Below the pieces are notes generated by a model, which had not been told where the DNA came from, ran no database searches, and worked only from the letters and a program-made list of their open reading frames with translations. The translations under genes were made by a program, and so were the position numbers. A DNA stretch of 43,931 nucleotides from Gammaproteobacteria bacterium (GTDB taxonomy: Bacteria; Pseudomonadota; Gammaproteobacteria; Pseudomonadales; Pseudomonadaceae), in NCBI GenBank assembly GCA_018826895.1, contig JAHJYA010000114.1:1-43931 (forward strand), given 5' to 3'. This document shows positions 7,941-17,671 of the stretch, piece after piece. Every line of letters begins with the position of its first letter. The first letter of the stretch is position 1.

Positions 7941-10815
7941 GGCCGGTTACCTCCTGCAGCAGTGCGCTGACCAGGCGCCGCAGCTCGTCGATATCAATAG
8001 GTTTGCCCAACAGGCCCTGACAGTTAAGCGCCATGGCCCGGGCGATGTCGTCTGCCGCTGCGGCGCTGAGCACCACCACCGGTAGGTGCTGAGTTGCCGG
8101 GTTCTGCCGCAAGCGCGCCAACAGCTCGCCACCACTCAGGCCTGGCAGGTTGAGGTCGAGCAGCAGCAGGTCCGGGGGCTCGGCGAGCACGCGTTCGAGG
8201 GCAGTACTGCCGTTGCTGGCGAGGCTGACCCGCGCGATGTCTTCAAGGGCCTGACGCACCAGAAACTGGCTGGCCGGGTTGTCCTCAACGTAAAACACAT
8301 GGGGCTGCGTGTGCGCACCCTGCGTAACCACGCTGTCGTTGCCCACCAGCGGCAGCTCGATCCAGAAGCAGCTACCCACTCCGGGCTCGCTGCGCAGGCC
8401 CATGCGCCCGCGCATCTGCGTGGCGAACTCGCGGCACAGCGCCAGGCCGATGCCCGTGCCCTGAATGGTGGTGTTTTCCCGACCCAGGCGCTGGAAGGGC
8501 TCGAAGAGTTTCTCCTGCTGAGCCTCGCTCAGACCCAGGCCGGTGTCCTCGACCAGCAAGCGCACCTGGCCAGCCACCCGCTGATAACCGAGGCTGATGC
8601 GCCCGGCCGGGCTGTTGTACTTGGTGGCATTGGACAGCAGATTGAGCAGCACCTGGCGCAAGCGGCGCGGGTCAGCCTGAACCTGCAGGGGGTGTTCAGG
8701 CGTATGCAGCACCAGGTTCAGGCCGCGTTCGGCGACCTCCACGCGAACCAATTCGGCGCACTCGGTCAGGATGTCGCCAACGTCCACCCATTGCAGCTCC
8801 AGCCGCGCGGAATCGGCCTGAATGCTCGACCAGTCGAGGATGTCACTGACCAGATGATTGAGGTGCCGGCTGGCGCTGAGGATTTCCTCGACATACTCCG
8901 GTGCGCCGTCGCGCCCCTCGCCTTGATGCTCCATGCGCATCAGCTGCGCGAAGCCCTGGATGGCATTGAGCGGGGTACGCAGCTCGTGGCTCATGCTGGA
9001 GATAAAACGCGCCTTGGCCTTATCCGCCGCCTGGGCCTGCTCGCTGGCATCGCGCAACGCCGCCTCACTGCACTTGAGGGCATTGATGTCGACCAGGGTA
9101 CCGGCCAGCAGAACCGGCTGACCGTTGTCCGGGTCATGCTCGAGGACGCGCCCACGCCCCAGCAGCCAGTGATAAGTCGCGCTCGCATCACGCAGGCGGA
9201 GCTCCACCTCGTAGCGCTCGCTGAGGCCGTCGCGCACACGCTGCACGGCAGTCCGCAGGGCGGGCACATCATCGGGGTGAACATGGGCGAGAAAGGTTTT
9301 TTCATCCAGCGTTTCGCTTGCCAGGCCAAAGCGGCTGCTCAGGCGCCCGCGCAGATGGATCTGCGCCGTATCGAGGCGGTGTTCCCACAGGCTCTCGGTG
9401 GCACTTTCCAGCACCAGTTCCAGGCGCTGCTGCGAGGCCGAACGCTGCACCTCGCTGGTTTCCAGCTGCACACCCATATCGGCGGTCTTGTCTGCCATGA
9501 CGTGCAGTTCATGAATATCCGAGTGGACCGCCGCTGGGCGCCAGCGGCCGTTGCCAATCTCCCGCATCATCGCGGAGATGCCATCGATGGGGCCGAGCAG
9601 ATGCTGACTCAACTGGCGGGCACGCACCCACATAAAGGCGAAAAACAGCAGGTAGAAACCGAATAACCCGGCGATCAGCAGGTAGCCGATCTGCTGGTAA
9701 CGGCTGGCCAGGGCTTCGGTCTGGCTGAACACGGCGGCTTCGTCCACCACGGTCAGCAGGTGCCAGCCGGTTTGGGCGATGGTGGTCCAGGCCACCAGAT
9801 GCGGGCGATCGCCAAGCATCAGCGCATGCACGCCCTGCGGGGCCGCGGCGATGGCGCTGGCCAGGGACTGGGTTTCGCTGCGCCTGGCGAGGTTGAAGTC
9901 GGCCGGTTTGAAGGTTTCCTGGCGGATCGCTTCCTCGTAGGAATGCGAGGTCAGTTCGTCCAGGCCGAAATCGTCTTCGCCCGGCTCCGGCAGCGCCATG
10001 ATATCCAGGGTACTGCTGACCAGCATGGCGTAGCCGTCCCAAGGCACTTCGAGCTGGCCGATCTGCGCAAGAATGCCGCCCACGGTGATGTCGACGCCGA
10101 TCACCCCTTCGAGAAACTGTTCGCGGTACACCGGGGCGATGGCCGACATCATCCAGCCCTGCCCTGCCGGGTCCAGGTACACGTCGGTCCAGACCACTTT
10201 GCGCTCGGGGTTGTGCGTCGCATCCGCGAGGTAATAGAAGTTGTAGTCGGGGATGACCATGTCGTGCGGGTACTGGTCCGGGGTCAGGAACCAGGGGTAG
10301 ATATGGTTGTAGCTGTCCCAGCTGTTGAAGTAGAGGCTGGCAATCAGCGGGTTGCTGCCCTTGAGCTCCTTCATCACCGGATCGAGGCTGGCCAGACGCG
10401 CGACTTTGCTCAGATCCTGGCGTGCGGCTGGCGTGGTGTTGGAGTAGAAGGAAGCAGCGCCACCGTTATCGCGCGGGCTGTGGCGCACCCCGGAGTCGGT
10501 CAACGCCAGTTCGACAGCCTGCTCAGGCTGCGCGCCCAGCAGGGCGCCCGTGGTGAGGTTGCGATAAGCGTCGGCCAGGCGGCTGACCGCCAGTAACTGC
10601 TCGTCGACCACGCGAGTTTCCAGGGCCGCGGCAGCTTTCAAGTCAGCGAGTGCGGTCTGGCGCAGGTAATCGATCTGCGCATCGCGGATGGCACTGTTGC
10701 TCAGCAGGTAGATGGCGACCAGGCCAGCCTCCACCAACACCAAGGGGATCAGGGCGCTGCGGACGAAGGCTCGCCAGATCCATTGGCGCAAGCCGTGAGC
10801 AGGGGTGGGGGGCAT
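7930..10815 (-). CDS. Hybrid sensor histidine kinase (Cache-PAS-HisKA-HATPase-REC)
   Basis: A large membrane kinase of 961 residues. A membrane segment near residues 17-40 is followed by a long periplasmic region (about 41-370) resembling a double Cache sensor (PWFLTPDQYPHD, GVIGVDITVGGIL). A second membrane segment lies near 374-398, then a HAMP-like stretch, a PAS domain with HVHPDDVPALR, HisKA with phosphoacceptor H610 (SMSHELRTPLNAIQG), HATPase (NLLSNATKYNSP, GTGIGLAL) and a C-terminal receiver with D887 (LLLLDLNLPG). The ATG at 10815 has GGAG ten bases upstream. Its 3' end overlaps the HD-GYP regulator, suggesting a phosphorelay that ends in cyclic di-GMP breakdown. The ligand is unknown; Cache domains often bind amino acids or other small organics. 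Confidence 0.88.
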   Translation of the reverse strand: MPPTPAHGLRQWIWRAFVRSALIPLVLVEAGLVAIYLLSNSAIRDAQIDYLRQTALADLKAAAALETRVVDEQLLAVSRLADAYRNLTTGALLGAQPEQAVELALTDSGVRHSPRDNGGAASFYSNTTPAARQDLSKVARLASLDPVMKELKGSNPLIASLYFNSWDSYNHIYPWFLTPDQYPHDMVIPDYNFYYLADATHNPERKVVWTDVYLDPAGQGWMMSAIAPVYREQFLEGVIGVDITVGGILAQIGQLEVPWDGYAMLVSSTLDIMALPEPGEDDFGLDELTSHSYEEAIRQETFKPADFNLARRSETQSLASAIAAAPQGVHALMLGDRPHLVAWTTIAQTGWHLLTVVDEAAVFSQTEALASRYQQIGYLLIAGLFGFYLLFFAFMWVRARQLSQHLLGPIDGISAMMREIGNGRWRPAAVHSDIHELHVMADKTADMGVQLETSEVQRSASQQRLELVLESATESLWEHRLDTAQIHLRGRLSSRFGLASETLDEKTFLAHVHPDDVPALRTAVQRVRDGLSERYEVELRLRDASATYHWLLGRGRVLEHDPDNGQPVLLAGTLVDINALKCSEAALRDASEQAQAADKAKARFISSMSHELRTPLNAIQGFAQLMRMEHQGEGRDGAPEYVEEILSASRHLNHLVSDILDWSSIQADSARLELQWVDVGDILTECAELVRVEVAERGLNLVLHTPEHPLQVQADPRRLRQVLLNLLSNATKYNSPAGRISLGYQRVAGQVRLLVEDTGLGLSEAQQEKLFEPFQRLGRENTTIQGTGIGLALCREFATQMRGRMGLRSEPGVGSCFWIELPLVGNDSVVTQGAHTQPHVFYVEDNPASQFLVRQALEDIARVSLASNGSTALERVLAEPPDLLLLDLNLPGLSGGELLARLRQNPATQHLPVVVLSAAAADDIARAMALNCQGLLGKPIDIDELRRLVSALLQEVTGHVV

Positions 10816-10863
10816 GATGACAACTCTCCAGTGTGTATTGGAGCAGGACCAGGCCGCGCCAAT

Positions 10864-10884
10864 GTGATATCAAAATAATATCAC
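10864..10884. promoter_or_regulatory. Perfect 21-bp palindrome upstream of the hybrid kinase
   Basis: GTGATAT and ATATCAC flank the seven-base spacer CAAAATA, with no mismatch. It lies about 50 bases upstream of the kinase start, in an AT-rich gap of 112 bases after the LysR gene, where a promoter is expected. It has no T tract suggesting termination, so an operator is the more likely reading. The cognate regulator is unknown. Confidence 0.5.
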
Positions 10885-10927
10885 CCAACCATCTTCCCGT
10901 ATCTTCACCCTTGGTAGGGGCCAGCCC

Positions 10928-11833
10928 TCAAGCCTTGCCAACCCCACTTTCCAGCTTTTTCCAGAGCTGCTTGACGGAAGCCTTGCGCACCAGTGCGCAG
11001 CGGTACAGGCGGATTTCCAGCGGCACCTGCCACTGCTCACCGCCACAGATCGCCAGCTCGCCACGGGCCAGTTCGGCGGTCACCGACAAGCGCGGCACCC
11101 AGGCCACACCCATGCCCTGCAGCGCCATGCTCTTGAGGCTGTCGGCCATGGCGGTTTCATACACCGTACTTGAGCGTAGCCCACGCTGGCGCAACAGCAG
11201 GTTGACCGAGCGGCCGAGAAAAGCCCCGGCGCTGTAGGCCAGCAAGGGCAAGCTGTGGCTGCCTTCCAGCTCGAACATCGGCCGGCCGCTCTCATCCACC
11301 GCACACACCGGGAGCATTTCGGTGCGCCCCAGGTGCAGCGAGGGGAACAGCTCGGGGTCCATTTGCAGGGAGGCGTCGGGGTCGTAATAGGCCAGCATCA
11401 GGTCGCAGGCACCGTCGCGCAGGGCATGCACCGCTTCACCGACGTTGGTCGCCACCAGCCGGGTGGTCAGCGGCAGGCCTTCGTGGCGCAGGCGGGCGAT
11501 CCACTCCGGGAAGAAGCCCAGGGTCAGCGAATGCGCGGCGGCAATCTGCAGCACCTCGCCCTGCTGGCCTTCGAGGTTATGCAGGTGGCGCACCACCTCA
11601 CCCAACTGGTCAACCAGGCTGCGCGCGGTCACCAGAAACAACTGGCCCGACTCGGTCAGCTCGATCGGCGTGTGGGTGCGGTTGACCAGGATCAGCCCCA
11701 GCGCGCTTTCCAAGCTGCGGATGCGTCGGCTGAAGGCCGGCTGGGTGACGAAGCGCTTTTGCGCCGCCTGGGAAAAACTGCGGGTGGCGGCCAGGGTGAC
11801 AAAGTCTTCCAGCCATTTGGTTTCCAGGTTCAT
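10928..11833 (-). CDS. LysR-family regulator divergent from aspA
   Basis: A LysR-type regulator of 301 residues, the normal family length. The winged helix-turn-helix lies in residues 1-60 (FVTLAATRSFSQAAQKRF, then QPAFSRRIRSLE), followed by the effector-binding domain. The start at 11833 is favoured over an upstream ATG at 11863 because GGAG is ideally spaced and the family normally begins a few residues before the first helix. It diverges from aspA with about 250 bases between, and I recall the same LysR-aspA arrangement in P. aeruginosa, so aspartase control is plausible but unproven. The gap contains a REP element, so any operator would have to lie around it. Confidence 0.85.
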   Translation of the reverse strand: MNLETKWLEDFVTLAATRSFSQAAQKRFVTQPAFSRRIRSLESALGLILVNRTHTPIELTESGQLFLVTARSLVDQLGEVVRHLHNLEGQQGEVLQIAAAHSLTLGFFPEWIARLRHEGLPLTTRLVATNVGEAVHALRDGACDLMLAYYDPDASLQMDPELFPSLHLGRTEMLPVCAVDESGRPMFELEGSHSLPLLAYSAGAFLGRSVNLLLRQRGLRSSTVYETAMADSLKSMALQGMGVAWVPRLSVTAELARGELAICGGEQWQVPLEIRLYRCALVRKASVKQLWKKLESGVGKA

Positions 11834-11869
11834 CTCTTCTCCGCAACGCTGATATCGAGGCAAGGCACT

Positions 11870-11914
11870 GTGGGGGTGCTTCAGCGGCGATGGTCGCGGC
11901 TAAACCCCCTCCCA
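11870..11914. repeat. REP-like element between the LysR gene and aspA
   Basis: GTGGGGGTGCTTCAGCGGCGATGGTCGCGGCTAAACCCCCTCCCAC has complementary ends and the GTCGCGGCT...CCCCTCCCAC core seen in the elements at 3569-3607 and 40443-40501. It occupies part of the divergent regulatory gap. Confidence 0.65.
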
Positions 11915-12085
11915 CCCCACTACGCTCACAAGGACGCTGTACGCCCGAACAACAGGCGACGTCACGCCAACATTATGCCGATTGTGCATGACCCAGCAAG
12001 CAACGGCATTGGCCGCAAAGCCCGCCGACCCCATATTCTATGGGCATCGCGGCGTTTGCCGTATTTCCCAAGAGCCCTTGCCATC

Positions 12086-13510
<1,425 letters not shown>

Positions 13511-13527
13511 TCCACCGAGCACTATCC

Positions 13528-13559
13528 GCGCCGCCTCTCTGAGAGCGGCGCATTTATTT
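13528..13559 (+). terminator. Intrinsic terminator of aspA
   Basis: GCGCCG-C-CTCT, loop CTG, then AGAG-CGGCGC gives a ten-pair stem with one bulged C, followed directly by ATTTATTT. Placed 18 bases after the aspA stop. Confidence 0.85.
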
Positions 13560-13636
13560 GTGCCCTCGCCTGCCGGGCACCACCCGAAAAGGCCGCCACC
13601 GCGGTCATCACAAAAACGACAATCCAGGTGAAATTC

Positions 13637-14890
13637 ATGAGTCAGAGCACCACCGCTTCCCGCCGCTTTCTAGGGGGCATGCCCCTCTGGCAGCAGATCC
13701 TTATCGGCCTCGCCCTCGGCGTACTGGTCGGCCTGCTGTTCAAGGACGGGGCGCAACTTCTGGCACCGCTGGGCGCGCTGTTTCTCAACGCGATCAAAAT
13801 GCTCATCGTGCCCCTGGTGTTTGTGTCCTTGGTGGCCGGTATCACCTGCATGCAGGACACCGCCAAGCTGGGCCGTATCAGCGCCAAGACCATCGCCATC
13901 TATCTGGTCACTACCGCGTTTGCCGTGAGCATCGGCCTGCTGTTCGGCGCCCTGTTCACTCCGGGCGAAGGCATGAACATGGTCGCCAGCGCCGCCACCG
14001 AGGCCAAGCAGGCACCGTCGCTGGTGCAGATCCTCGTCGGCCTGGTGCCGGCCAACCCGGTCGCTGCGTTCGCCGAAGGCAACATCCTGCAGATCATCGT
14101 GTTCGCCATTGCCCTGGGCGTGAGCATGAACCTGGTCGGGGAAAAAGCCGCGCCGGCGGTCAAGCTGTTCAACAGCCTGGCCGAGGTGTTCTACAAGCTC
14201 ACCGACCTGGTGATGCGCTTCGCGCCAATCGGCGTATTCGCGCTGATCGCAGGCGTGGTCGCGGCCCACGGTATTGAAGTGCTGCTGCCGCTGGCCGGAG
14301 TTATCGGCGTCATCTACCTGGCCAGCATCGCCCATCTGCTACTGGTCTACGGCGGCCTGCTCGGTCTGTTTGCCCGGCTCAGCCCGCTGCGCTTCTTCCA
14401 GGGCATCGCCCCGGCGCTGGCTGTGGCCTTCAGCACCTCAAGCAGCTCGGGCACCCTGCCGGTGTCGATCGAATGCGCGCGCAAAAACCTGGGCGTGTCC
14501 GAAGGCGTGGCTGGCTTTGTGCTGCCGGTGGGCGCAACCATCAACATGGACGGCACCGCGATCTACCAGGGCGTGCTGGCGTTGTTTATTGCCCAGGCGT
14601 TCGGTATTGACCTCACCGCCGGCCAGTACCTGATGATCATCCTCACCGCCACCCTGGCCTCGATCGGCACCGCTGGCGTGCCCGGCGCTGGCCTGATCAT
14701 GCTCGGCCTGGTGCTAACCTCGGTCGGCCTGCCGCTGGAAGGCGTGGCGCTGATCGCCGGTATCGACCGCATCCTCGACATGGCCCGCACCACGGTCAAC
14801 GTGGCGGGCGACCTGATGACCACCACCCTGGTCGGCAGCAGCGAGAACGAGCTGGACCGCGACATCTACAACAGCAGCAACAAAGAGTAA
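13637..14890 (+). CDS. gltP: Proton/sodium:glutamate or dicarboxylate symporter (GltP/DctA family)
   Basis: A 417-residue inner-membrane carrier of the dicarboxylate/amino acid:cation symporter family. The serine-rich re-entrant motif STSSSSGTLPVSIECA, the metal/substrate motif NMDGTAIYQG, and the second hairpin TLASIGTAGVPGAG are all present, with hydrophobic segments across the length. It would import glutamate, aspartate or C4-dicarboxylates such as fumarate. The start at 13637 has AGGTG six bases upstream; an in-frame GTG at 13628 would add three residues. Position behind aspA suggests it supplies aspartate or moves fumarate-linked dicarboxylates, but aspA has its own terminator, so the two are probably separate units. 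The choice between GltP and DctA-like substrate is not settled by sequence reading. Confidence 0.85.
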   Translation: MSQSTTASRRFLGGMPLWQQILIGLALGVLVGLLFKDGAQLLAPLGALFLNAIKMLIVPLVFVSLVAGITCMQDTAKLGRISAKTIAIYLVTTAFAVSIGLLFGALFTPGEGMNMVASAATEAKQAPSLVQILVGLVPANPVAAFAEGNILQIIVFAIALGVSMNLVGEKAAPAVKLFNSLAEVFYKLTDLVMRFAPIGVFALIAGVVAAHGIEVLLPLAGVIGVIYLASIAHLLLVYGGLLGLFARLSPLRFFQGIAPALAVAFSTSSSSGTLPVSIECARKNLGVSEGVAGFVLPVGATINMDGTAIYQGVLALFIAQAFGIDLTAGQYLMIILTATLASIGTAGVPGAGLIMLGLVLTSVGLPLEGVALIAGIDRILDMARTTVNVAGDLMTTTLVGSSENELDRDIYNSSNKE

Positions 14891-14912
14891 GCCCGCCTCA
14901 GCGGTACCCAAA

Positions 14913-14940
14913 GGGATGGCCAGGGCCATCCCTTCTTATT
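14913..14940 (+). terminator. Intrinsic terminator of gltP
   Basis: GGGATGGCC and GGCCATCCC form a perfect nine-pair stem around AG, followed by TTCTTATT. It starts 22 bases after the gltP stop. Confidence 0.85.
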
Positions 14941-14951
14941 CCGGCCGGACC

Positions 14952-15019
14952 GTAGGGTGCGCCGTGCGCACCACCCAAAAAACCACCGCGAAACGCCCGG
15001 TGCGCGCAGCGCACCCTAC
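14952..15019. repeat. Inverted-repeat element overlapping the MocR stop codon
   Basis: Left arm 14952-14972 (GTAGGGTGCGCCGTGCGCACC without its last base is 20 nt) and right arm 14999-15019 are complementary at 19 of 21 positions around an A-rich 26-base centre. Single arms of the same sequence (GTAGGGTGCGCCGTGCG, GTAGGGTGGGCTGCGCGCACC) occur near 40420 and 43041, so it is a dispersed family. The TAG stop of the MocR gene (15016-15018) lies inside the right arm. Confidence 0.75.
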
Positions 15020-16482
15020 AGTTTCCAGGCGCGGCGCAGTGTGGCGACGGCCTCGACGATCTGCCACTCGGGCACCGCGGCAAAGCCCAGCACCAGGCCG
15101 GCGCGGGCATCTTCCGGCTCGCGGCTGTCTGCCAGCCAGTAGTCACTCAGGCCGTTCATCTCCACACCAGCCGCCCGTGCCGCGGCGATCAACTCGCGCT
15201 CACGGGCCAGGCTGTCGACCCGCACGCTCAGGTGCAAGCCGGCCTCCACCATCGGCAGCGGCGCACAACCGGGGATCACTGCAGGCCAGGCCTGCAGCAG
15301 GGCGTCGCGGCGCGCGCGGGCGGCCGTGCGCATGCGCCGGATATGCCGTTGGAAGTGCCCGGCGGCGATAAATTCAGCCATCACCGCCTGGGTGCCGATC
15401 TCGGAGTGGCGCATGTCCAGGGCGCGGCGCTGGGCGAAGGCCTCGGCCAGGGCCGGCGGTAACACCAGGTAGCCGAGGCGCAACGCCGGGAAGGTGATCT
15501 TGCAGAAGGTGCCGACGTAGATCACCCGCTGCTGCCGATCCAGCGCCGCCAAGGGCGCCAGGGGCGTGCCGCTGTAGCGGTACTCGCCGTCGTAGTCGTC
15601 CTCGATGATCCAGCCATCGTGGCGCTTGGCCCACGCCAGCAGTTCCAGGCGCCGCGGCAGCGACAGGGTGACGCCGGTGGGGTACTGGTGCGAAGGCGTG
15701 AGGTAGACCAGCCGACAATCCTCCAGGCGCTCAAGGGCGGCGGTCTGCAACCCCTCAGCATCCACCGGTACGCCATACAGACGCGCGCCGGCCACGGCAA
15801 ACGCGTGAGCGGCGGCGCGGTAACCGGGGTTTTCCACCGCCACCCGGTCGCCGGGTTGCACCAGCAATTGGGCACAGAGGCTGATCGCCTGCTGGGCACC
15901 ACAGGTGATCACCACCTGGCGCGGGTCACAGTCCAGCCCGCGACCGTTACGCAGGTACGCCGCGACCAGCTCGCGCAGCTGCAGATCGCCCGCCGGGTCG
16001 CCATAGCCCAGGCGTGCCGGTGCGGGCTTGCGCCAGAAACGCGCCTGCAGCCGCGCCCAGGTCTCGAACGGAAACAGATCGAACGCCGGTACGCCGATGC
16101 GAAAGGCGCGCGGTGCGCCGCTGGGCGGCAACGGCAAGTGGTGCGCCTGCAAGCGTTGCAACGCCAGGCCGGGCTCTGGGCCGCTGGCTGCGGGTGGCGG
16201 CACGGGCCGCATACGCGCCAGCTCGGCGATATAGGTGCCATCGCCCACGCGACCGGCGACATAGCCCTCGGCATACAACTGGTCGAGGGCGCGGGTCACG
16301 GTATTGCGCGAGATGCCGAGCAGCGCCGCCAGCTCGCGGCTGGCCGGCAGGCGCGTGCCGCTGGCCAGGCGCCCATCGAGAATGCGCTCGCGCAGCGCCT
16401 GATAGAGCTGGCGCGCCAGGCCTTGGCCCGGCTGCAGGTAAATGCCGGAAAGGTCGAATGGCAGAGAGGGTAGACGGCTCAT
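15016..16482 (-). CDS. MocR/PdxR-type regulator (GntR helix-turn-helix fused to aminotransferase domain)
   Basis: A 488-residue fusion protein. Residues about 15-85 form a GntR-type winged helix (TRLPASRELAALLGISRNTV). The remainder is a class I aminotransferase-like domain that binds pyridoxal phosphate; the likely Schiff-base lysine is K328 in GTFCKITFPALRLGYL, and VENPGY and EDDYDGEYRY are further family motifs. MocR proteins act as PLP- or amino-acid-responsive DNA-binding regulators, usually controlling a divergent neighbour. Here that is the PaiB-GNAT operon, with 95 bases between the start codons. The order resembles PA5431-PA5433 of P. aeruginosa as I recall it. The effector is unknown. 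The final codon falls in a repeat arm. Confidence 0.87.
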   Translation of the reverse strand: MSRLPSLPFDLSGIYLQPGQGLARQLYQALRERILDGRLASGTRLPASRELAALLGISRNTVTRALDQLYAEGYVAGRVGDGTYIAELARMRPVPPPAASGPEPGLALQRLQAHHLPLPPSGAPRAFRIGVPAFDLFPFETWARLQARFWRKPAPARLGYGDPAGDLQLRELVAAYLRNGRGLDCDPRQVVITCGAQQAISLCAQLLVQPGDRVAVENPGYRAAAHAFAVAGARLYGVPVDAEGLQTAALERLEDCRLVYLTPSHQYPTGVTLSLPRRLELLAWAKRHDGWIIEDDYDGEYRYSGTPLAPLAALDRQQRVIYVGTFCKITFPALRLGYLVLPPALAEAFAQRRALDMRHSEIGTQAVMAEFIAAGHFQRHIRRMRTAARARRDALLQAWPAVIPGCAPLPMVEAGLHLSVRVDSLARERELIAAARAAGVEMNGLSDYWLADSREPEDARAGLVLGFAAVPEWQIVEAVATLRRAWKL

Positions 16483-16577
16483 GGCGGCTATTGGCTCTAT
16501 AAAAGTCGCATGAAATGGATCTTACGTCAGACCAATATCCTGCCTAGCATGGGCTCATCCCGCCAGGAGAAGTTGCC

Positions 16578-17210
16578 ATGTACCGCCCCGCTGCCTTCCG
16601 CCAGGACGACCTGGCCACTCTCCACGCGCAGATCCACGCCTGCGGCCTGGCCCTGCTCAGCAGCGCCGGGGAACAGGGCCTGCAAGCCAGCCATCTGCCG
16701 CTGCTGCTGGCCCACGACGAAGGCGAGTTCGGCACTCTGTACGGCCACTTCGCCCGCGCCAACCCGCATTGGCGCGACCTGGCCAGCGGTGCCGAGGCGC
16801 TGGTGGTGTTCAGCGGCGCGGATGCCTACGTGCACCCAGGCTGGTACCCGAGCAAGGCCGAGCACGGCAAGGCGGTGCCGACCTGGAACTACATCGCCGT
16901 GCACGCCTGGGGCCAGACCGAGGTGTTCGACGAGCCCGAGCGCCTGCTGCAACTGGTCAGCCGCCTCAGCGAGCGCCACGAGCAGGGCCGCGCACAACCC
17001 TGGGCGGTAAGCGAGGCGCCGCGCGAGTACATCGACAGCATGCTGCGCGCCATCGTCGGCTTCGCGCTGCCGATCCGCCGCATCGAGGGCAAATGGAAAC
17101 TCGGGCAGAACCGCTCTGCCGCCGACCAGGCGAGCGTACGCGCCGGCCTCGCAGCCTCGGCTAGCCCACGCGATCACGCCCTGGTTGCACACCTGCACAC
17201 AGCCGACTGA
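16578..17210 (+). CDS. PaiB-like FMN-binding protein
   Basis: A 210-residue member of the PaiB family (FMN-binding split barrel, described in Bacillus as a negative regulator). Conserved elements are the N-terminal MYRPAAF, GHFARANPHW near residues 56-65, AYVHPGWYPSK near 85-95 and VPTWNYIAVHAWG near 103-115. GGAG lies nine bases before the ATG. First gene of a three-gene operon with two GNAT acetyltransferases, divergent from the MocR regulator; the next gene starts 20 bases after its stop. The combination of an FMN-binding protein, acetyltransferases and a PLP-type regulator suggests amine or amino acid detoxification, but the substrate is not known. Confidence 0.85.
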   Translation: MYRPAAFRQDDLATLHAQIHACGLALLSSAGEQGLQASHLPLLLAHDEGEFGTLYGHFARANPHWRDLASGAEALVVFSGADAYVHPGWYPSKAEHGKAVPTWNYIAVHAWGQTEVFDEPERLLQLVSRLSERHEQGRAQPWAVSEAPREYIDSMLRAIVGFALPIRRIEGKWKLGQNRSAADQASVRAGLAASASPRDHALVAHLHTAD

Positions 17211-17230
17211 CTTCACAGAGTAGACCCCTC

Positions 17231-17671
17231 ATGCTCGACATCCGCCCGATAACCGCCGCCGATCACACCGCCTGGCTGCCGCTTTGGCAGGCTTACCAGC
17301 GCTTCTACCAGGCCGATATTCCAGCCGAGACCAGCGCCCTCACCTGGCAGCGCTTCCTCGACCCTGATGAGCCGATGCACGCCGCGCTGGCCTGGCAAGC
17401 TGGGCAAGCGGTCGGCCTGGTGCACTTCATCTATCACCGCAGCTGCTGGACCACGGGCGACTACTGCTACCTGCAAGACCTGTTCGTTGCCGAACACATT
17501 CGCGGTGGCGGTATCGGCCGCGCGCTGATCGAGCATGTCTACGCCGAGGCACGCGCTGCCGGTGCCAGTCGCGTGCATTGGCTGACCCAGGAAAGCAACT
17601 ACCAGGGGCGTATGCTCTACGACCGTATCGGCGACCGCTCCGGCTTTATCCAGTACAGGAAGCTCTTCTGA
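17231..17671 (+). CDS. GNAT-family N-acetyltransferase (paralogue of 22182-22637)
   Basis: A 146-residue GNAT enzyme that would transfer an acetyl group from acetyl-CoA to an amine. The acetyl-CoA loop is visible as IRGGGIGRALIEHVYAEARA (about residues 91-110), preceded by the YCYLQDLFV strand and followed by the WLTQESN segment. The start at 17231 follows a purine-rich AGAGTAGA. Its stop overlaps the start of the next GNAT gene by one base (TGATG). The product is about two-thirds identical, end to end, to the GNAT at 22182-22637, ending in the same QYRKLF tail. The substrate is unknown. Confidence 0.87.
   Translation: MLDIRPITAADHTAWLPLWQAYQRFYQADIPAETSALTWQRFLDPDEPMHAALAWQAGQAVGLVHFIYHRSCWTTGDYCYLQDLFVAEHIRGGGIGRALIEHVYAEARAAGASRVHWLTQESNYQGRMLYDRIGDRSGFIQYRKLF

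Noticed and set aside
8086..9666. A 526-codon plus-strand open frame opposite the hybrid kinase
   Set aside because: It lies wholly opposite clearly conserved kinase domains; its protein has no recognisable motif. Antisense frames of this length are expected at this GC content.
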